Shown one piece after another: positions 60,320 through 64,000 of a stretch of 64,000 nucleotides of DNA. The position numbers and the translations under genes were made by a program. The stretch's first letter is position 1; each line of letters begins with the position of its first letter. The stretch comes from Bacillus methanolicus (lineage in GTDB: Bacteria > Bacillota > Bacilli > Bacillales > Cytobacillaceae). The stretch lies in contig NZ_PNFF01000001.1 of assembly GCF_028888695.1 (NCBI RefSeq), forward strand, positions 877,501 to 941,500. The letters run 5' to 3'. The notes under the pieces were generated by a model. It did no database searches and was not told the origin of the DNA. It saw nothing but the letters and a program-made list of their open reading frames with translations.

Positions 60320-60628
60320 TTAAGAGTGAGCGAATTCTTTCACTGCTTCCTCAGGAATAAATCCGGTCGAACGATTTGTTTCTTTCCCGTTTTTTATTAA
60401 AACCAGAGTCGGGATGCTTAGTATTCCAAACCTGCTTGCAAGTTCCGGAGCTTGATCCACATCCACATAATAGAAATCTACATCAGTTTCCTGTTCAGCA
60501 ACCATAGAGACCACCGGCCTCAATCTACGGCAAGCTGGTCACCAATCCGCCCCAAATTCAAGAATGACAGGCTTCGATGCATTTTGAACTAATTCATCAT
60601 AATCGGCGACGCTAATCGCTTTCACCAC
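60320..60628 (-). CDS. Selenocysteine thioredoxin (in-frame TGA at the active site)
   Basis: A 102-residue thioredoxin-fold redox protein read from GTG 60628 (or GTG 60625) after GAGGTGAT. Codon 30 is TGA (60541-60539) in the context GADW-TGA-PACRRLRP, exactly where thioredoxins have WCxxC. Reading TGA as Sec gives a U30-P-A-C33 redox motif. Downstream the fold continues DVDFYYVDVDQAPELASRFG and LSIPTLVLIKNGKE, with the conserved cis-proline IPT. A SECIS-like hairpin follows the TGA, and selC and selB are in the same window. An ordinary gene caller would split or truncate it. A plain nonsense mutation is the alternative, but the exact position of the TGA argues against that. Confidence 0.88.
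60504..60524 (-). promoter_or_regulatory. Bacterial SECIS hairpin of the Sec thioredoxin
   Basis: Counting from the U of UGA, nt 21-26 (GAGGCC) pair with nt 30-35 (GGUCUC, one G-U), leaving a GGU apical loop (60513-60515). A U-U mismatch and two more pairs extend the stem. The loop begins 23 nt after the UGA. A GGU loop with a nearby unpaired U matches the E. coli fdhF SECIS features that SelB recognises. Confidence 0.75.
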
Positions 60629-60874
60629 ATGAATCACCTCTTTTTGTTTTCATTTGGAAGAAACGATGGAACCTTTGAGAAATATTGTTTCCTTTCGGGA
60701 AACTTGTTGAGATTCCAAAGGATCTTCCTTTTTATTTTTGATCAAGTTGTCAGCTACCCATACAATCATTTCGCCAAATGGCGACAAAATTCATCGCATA
60801 GAAGCAAGATTTTTTATTTTTTTTAAAATCATGGAATAATAATGAAGAAACTATTTGAATAGGAGAAGTATGTC
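60629..60874. other. Intergenic between Sec thioredoxin and HesB-like gene
   Basis: A 39-residue minus-strand frame exists at 60650-60769, but it has no ribosome binding site and no recognisable sequence, so I do not call it a gene. Promoters of the two divergent flanking genes should lie here. Confidence 0.4.
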
Positions 60875-61180
60875 ATGAAGTGTAAAATTAATCGAAACGC
60901 AGCAAAAGTTTTAAAACAGATGTTGAGCAGCGAAGAAGCGGAAGGGAAAATGATTCGTGTATACGTAACAGTAAACCACGGGGATCACGCTCATTACGAT
61001 ATAAAACTTGATACCCCTACTGAACACGATGAAATCGTGAAAACAGACAAAGACATTGATATTCTGTTAGATAAACGGGAAGATTTTCTAGATGGCGTTT
61101 GGATTCAATATTTTTATGTGCCTGAAGAAGGATTTGTCATCACCAATCCATCAAAAGAAAGACACGTCCACAGCCACTAA
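60875..61180 (+). CDS. HesB/IscA-like (YneR-type) protein
   Basis: A 101-residue protein of the HesB-like fold (INRNAAKVLKQMLSSEEAEG, DILLDKREDFLDGVWIQYF, EEGFVITNPS). The cysteines that bind Fe-S clusters in true IscA are absent, as in YneR-type members, so cluster binding is doubtful. The C-terminus is His-rich (HVHSH). GGAGAAG precedes ATG 60875. Confidence 0.72.
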   Translation: MKCKINRNAAKVLKQMLSSEEAEGKMIRVYVTVNHGDHAHYDIKLDTPTEHDEIVKTDKDIDILLDKREDFLDGVWIQYFYVPEEGFVITNPSKERHVHSH

Positions 61181-61228
61181 GGATATCTTTATTTGGAATG
61201 TAAGACAAAAAACATGCTTACGTGAAAT

Positions 61229-61266
61229 AGAGCGAAATCCTTTTCTATCAAGGGTTTCGCTCTTTT
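61229..61266 (+). terminator. Terminator after HesB-like gene
   Basis: AGAGCGAAATCC pairs with GGGTTTCGCTCT around a T-rich loop, followed by TTTTCCTTTT. Confidence 0.82.
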
Positions 61267-61324
61267 CCTTTTCATAAATTTGTAAAAATCTTTGCTTAAG
61301 AATATGAAAATATTGTGAATTGGA

Positions 61325-61353
61325 TTGTCATGATCGAAAAATGGGAGTATATT
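61325..61353 (+). promoter_or_regulatory. Promoter of the dienoyl-CoA reductase gene
   Basis: TTGTCA (61325-61330), 17 bp, TATATT (61348-61353). Transcription would start near 61360, just before the first Rex-like site. Confidence 0.65.
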
Positions 61354-61368
61354 TTTTGTATAGAAAGA

Positions 61369-61386
61369 TAGTGAAAAACTTCACAA
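61369..61386. promoter_or_regulatory. Rex operator 1 (one mismatch)
   Basis: TAGTGAA-AAAC-TTCACAA fits the Rex consensus TTGTGAA-N4-TTCACAA at 13 of 14 defined positions. It lies just downstream of the predicted start of transcription. Confidence 0.65.
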
Positions 61387-61447
61387 AGTTTGATATCTTT
61401 CTTTCATACATGGGCGACTTGATTTCGCTAAAAATTTTTATTGTAAT

Positions 61448-61465
61448 TTGTGAAATGTTTCACAA
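61448..61465. promoter_or_regulatory. Rex operator 2 (perfect consensus)
   Basis: TTGTGAA-ATGT-TTCACAA matches the Rex consensus exactly and sits in a 22-bp perfect palindrome (61446-61467), 25 bp before the start codon. Rex releases DNA when NADH is high, so the gene should be induced under oxygen limitation. Confidence 0.82.
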
Positions 61466-61489
61466 ATAAATTGGGAGGGGAAAGCTACT

Positions 61490-63412
61490 ATGATGGAAAA
61501 ACTATTTGAACCTATAAAGATTGGGGAGTTGGAAGTAAAAAATAGGCTGGTAGTGCCTGCAATGGTTATGAACTATTGTAATACAGACGGAACAGCTACA
61601 GAAAGGTATATAGCGTACCATGAAGCAAGAGCTAAAGGCGGCTGGGGATTAATTATTACTGAAGCTACTGCAATCGATGAGCATGGTAAAGGATTTCACA
61701 ACATGGCAGGACTGTGGTCTGACGATCAAATCGAAAGTCATTCAAAGTTGACAGAAAGAATCCATCAACATGGAGGGAAAATCGCTGTTCAACTATATCA
61801 TGCCGGCAGACAAACCGGGAGCCATATAACAGGTGTGCAGCCAATAGCGCCTTCTCCAATAAAAGATCCTACAATCGATGAAATTCCGCATGAGTTGACG
61901 AAAGCAGAAATTAAGGAATTTATTGAAAAGTATGGCGATGCAGCGTTAAGAGCGAAAAAAGCAGGTTATGATGCGGTAGAAATCCATGGAGGCCACGGTT
62001 ATTTAATCAATCAGTTTTTATCGCCGTTTTCCAATAAAAGAACAGATGAATACGGCGGAACAATCCTAAATAGAACGCGTTTTGCAGTAGAAATTGTTGA
62101 AAATGTACGAAAAAAGGTAGGAAAAGATTTTCCGATCTTATTTAGAATATCGATTGAAGAATTTGTTGAGGGCGGTCTTACAATCGAAGATACAAAAGTG
62201 ATTGCAAGAATACTCGAACAAGATGGAGTTGATGCCATACATTGTTCCGCCGGTGTATATAAGACCATGCAGTATGTGATTCAGCCGGCGGCAGTTCCAC
62301 ATGCATTTTTGGTCGACTCTGCAGCAGAAATCAAGAAGGTCGTCTCTATTCCGGTTATAGCAGTTGGAAGAATTAATGATCCATTTATTGCTGAATCGGT
62401 ACTTTTATCAGAAAAAGCAGATTTAATAGCCATGGGTAGAGCATCTTTAGCCGATCCTGAATTTCCGAATAAAGTAAAAGAAGGAAAGCTTGATGATATC
62501 ATACAATGCATAGGCTGTGTGCAAGGCTGTATCGGCAGAATTATCAAAGGATTGGATGTAAGATGTTTAGTCAATCCTTTAACAGGAAAAGAACATGAAT
62601 TTGCGGTAGAACCGGCGAAAGAAAAGAAAAAGGTATTTGTGGCAGGAGGCGGCATCGCCGGAATGCAATCTGCAATCATCGCTGCTAGACGCGGCCACGA
62701 GGTACACTTATATGAAAAAGATGACAAATTAGGCGGACAGTGGTTATTAGCAGCCGTTCCTCCAAGCAAAGCGGAGTTAAATACATTTACTATCTGGCAA
62801 AAAAATCAGCTTGATAAATGGGGAGTACATGTCCATCTGAATTCAGAATTAAATGAAAACATTGTAGAAAATGAACGACCAGATGCTGTCATTCTTGCTA
62901 CAGGCGCGAAACCGTTTATACCAAATATCCCTGGAGTGAACTTACCAGAAGTGGTGATTGCTCAGGATGTACTGGCAGGCAAAAAGAATGTAGGGAAATC
63001 AGTCGTTGTTGTAGGAGGCGGATTGGTAGGTGCAGAGACAGCAGCGCACCTGGCAAATCACGGAAAGAAAGTTGTTATTATTGAAATGCAAAAAGAAATC
63101 GTAAAAGACGGTGAACCGGCAGTTAAACATTTCCTTCTTAAAGATTTAAAAGAACACAATGTGGAAATTATTACATCTGCCACAGTAAAAGAAATCAAGC
63201 AAGGATCCATCATCATTGAAAAAAATAATTCCATGAGAGAAATTTGTGAAATTAACAACGTTGTAATTGCTGTAGGTTCAAAATCCGAAAATGCACTGAA
63301 AGATAAACTCGAAGGTAAGGTAGATAACATCATTACCGTAGGCGACGCAATTAAAGTTAGAAAAGCACTCGAAGCTGTGGAAGAGGGTTACGAAGCTGGA
63401 CTGGCAGTATAA
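61490..63412 (+). CDS. 2,4-dienoyl-CoA reductase-like flavoprotein (FadH / old yellow enzyme family)
   Basis: A 640-residue enzyme with three parts. An FMN-binding TIM barrel spans 1 to about 335 (FEPIKIGELEVKNRLVVPAM, EIHGGHGYLINQFLSPFSNK). A 4Fe-4S site follows (CIGCVQGCIGRIIKGLDVRC). A C-terminal FAD/NAD(P)H domain has KVFVAGGGIAGMQSAIIAAR and VVVVGGGLVGAETAAHLA. It reduces enoyl or dienoyl substrates with NAD(P)H. GGGAGGGGAAAG precedes ATG 61490 or 61493. Two Rex-type sites suggest anaerobic or redox control, fitting an enoate-reductase-like electron sink. Confidence 0.92.
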   Translation: MMEKLFEPIKIGELEVKNRLVVPAMVMNYCNTDGTATERYIAYHEARAKGGWGLIITEATAIDEHGKGFHNMAGLWSDDQIESHSKLTERIHQHGGKIAVQLYHAGRQTGSHITGVQPIAPSPIKDPTIDEIPHELTKAEIKEFIEKYGDAALRAKKAGYDAVEIHGGHGYLINQFLSPFSNKRTDEYGGTILNRTRFAVEIVENVRKKVGKDFPILFRISIEEFVEGGLTIEDTKVIARILEQDGVDAIHCSAGVYKTMQYVIQPAAVPHAFLVDSAAEIKKVVSIPVIAVGRINDPFIAESVLLSEKADLIAMGRASLADPEFPNKVKEGKLDDIIQCIGCVQGCIGRIIKGLDVRCLVNPLTGKEHEFAVEPAKEKKKVFVAGGGIAGMQSAIIAARRGHEVHLYEKDDKLGGQWLLAAVPPSKAELNTFTIWQKNQLDKWGVHVHLNSELNENIVENERPDAVILATGAKPFIPNIPGVNLPEVVIAQDVLAGKKNVGKSVVVVGGGLVGAETAAHLANHGKKVVIIEMQKEIVKDGEPAVKHFLLKDLKEHNVEIITSATVKEIKQGSIIIEKNNSMREICEINNVVIAVGSKSENALKDKLEGKVDNIITVGDAIKVRKALEAVEEGYEAGLAV

Positions 63413-63537
63413 AGAATTCATAAAATAACTTCTCTTTTATTAAGAAGTATCATTTTCACACCTTCTCTTAAAAAATAAATACAATAAAACTGACAGCGGG
63501 GAACTCAGTGTTCACTCCCCAAGTTCCATATTAGAAG

Positions 63538-63630
63538 GGTCAGACTCCCTCCCATCAATGACAATATATAGAATGATTCTATTAAAATTTTTCTATATGT
63601 TGTATTAGGGGGGATCTGACTGTTTTTTTA
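63538..63630. repeat. Inverted repeat, GGGTCAGACTCC/GGGGATCTGACTG
   Basis: AGGGTCAGACTCCCTCCC (about 63537) is near-complementary to AGGGGGGATCTGACTG (about 63608), with a T-run after it. The motif resembles the GGGTCTGGCCC palindrome behind selB, so it may be a family of intergenic terminator-like repeats. A weaker hairpin, ACTTCT/AGAAGT near 63428-63450, probably ends the reductase gene. Confidence 0.5.
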
Positions 63631-63727
63631 TTTTCCAGTCAAATGGATCATGATGATTACACATCACTTTCTCCCCACTGAACATAAGAGGACAGTGCTT
63701 CAAGAATCCGTTCACATTTCCCATCAT
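63605..63727 (-). CDS. Possible small Cys/His-containing protein
   Basis: A 40-residue frame reading MGNVNGFLKHCPLMFSGEK, then VMCNHHDPFDWKI. The C-x(n)-C-N-H-H arrangement could bind a metal. No good ribosome binding site is seen, and its end overlaps the inverted repeat at 63608. The rest of 63728-64000 shows nothing I can support. Confidence 0.28.
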   Translation of the reverse strand: MMGNVNGFLKHCPLMFSGEKVMCNHHDPFDWKIKKQSDPP

Positions 63728-64000
63728 CAAACTTTGCTATTCGTTCATTCGAATTCCGACACAGATGACATTATGTTAGAGAATATTCTTAACGAAGCGA
63801 TATAGCGAAAAAGTTCACAAACTCAAAATCGTTTTTCTATCGTTGGCTGACTTCTTTAAGGCAAAAATATTTTTCATTTTTTTGAACTATCTTAAAATAA
63901 TAAAAACAGAGATAATTATAGAAAATAGTGGGAACTTGGGAAGAAGCAATATATAATATTAATTGTGATTATAATTAAAAATCTTTTCATTATGAAAAAT

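Noticed and set aside
60320-60523. A short thioredoxin fragment starting at an internal TTG as an independent gene
   Set aside because: It lacks the active site and a ribosome binding site; reading through the TGA gives a complete thioredoxin with a proper start.
60650-60769. 39-residue minus-strand ORF upstream of the Sec thioredoxin
   Set aside because: No ribosome binding site and no recognisable sequence.

Overview
The window is low-GC Firmicutes DNA of the Bacillus type: strong AGGAGG ribosome binding sites, sigma-A promoters, LexA and Rex operators. The best organism guess is Bacillus methanolicus or a close relative. It carries an hxlA-hxlB pair (ribulose monophosphate formaldehyde fixation) beside zwf, and the HPS protein agrees with my memory of the B. 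methanolicus enzyme; no search was run. The organism decodes UGA as selenocysteine: tRNA-Sec (selC, 273-369) and SelB (47198-49078) are both here. So is a thioredoxin gene (60320-60628, minus) whose first active-site cysteine codon is an in-frame TGA followed by a bacterial SECIS-like hairpin.

Region 1 (298-36241) is a 36 kb temperate siphophage prophage inserted in the 3' part of selC, bounded by 74-bp perfect repeats. From left to right it has the integrase; a divergent repressor/early region with palindromic operators; a second autoregulated XRE regulator; many small early genes; and an 872-residue protein resembling the phage SP-beta YonO class of single-subunit RNA polymerase, with unusual palindromic DNA before it and structured, mostly noncoding DNA after it. 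Next come an HNH homing nuclease, a HEPN-type gene, a MazF/PemK-like toxin-antitoxin pair, and an HK97-type packaging/head/tail module (HNH, TerS, TerL, portal, ClpP-like protease, capsid, connectors, major tail protein, frameshifted tail chaperones, tape measure, Dit, BppU-like fibre). The right arm is damaged. An IS66-family element without target duplication truncates a GIY-YIG gene. Two nearly identical IS110-family elements (11089-12900 and 33893-35704) interrupt two genes, and both reading frames are restored if the element is removed. No holin, endolysin or tail lysin is visible, so the prophage is probably defective.

Region 2 (36242-50300) is host chromosome: two convergent DUF4183 genes, a winged-helix-like protein with five exact-period 20-bp repeats at its 3' end, an isochorismatase-family hydrolase, a cold-shock protein, a palindrome-rich intergenic repeat, sbcDC with a LexA box, an ATP-pyrophosphatase, a DMT transporter, type II pantothenate kinase, selB and an NmrA-like oxidoreductase.

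Region 3 (50300-54600) has a luciferase-like monooxygenase, a second degenerate copy of the 20-bp repeat array, two decayed IS21 elements joined head to head, and two small low-complexity genes that share an HSGN motif.

Region 4 (54600-64000) is metabolic and redox: hxlB-hxlA diverging from zwf with a shared operator-like 12-mer, an IDEAL-domain protein, a YhdH-type reductase, a DUF3219 protein, the selenocysteine thioredoxin, a HesB-like protein, and a 2,4-dienoyl-CoA reductase-like flavoprotein behind two Rex-type operators.
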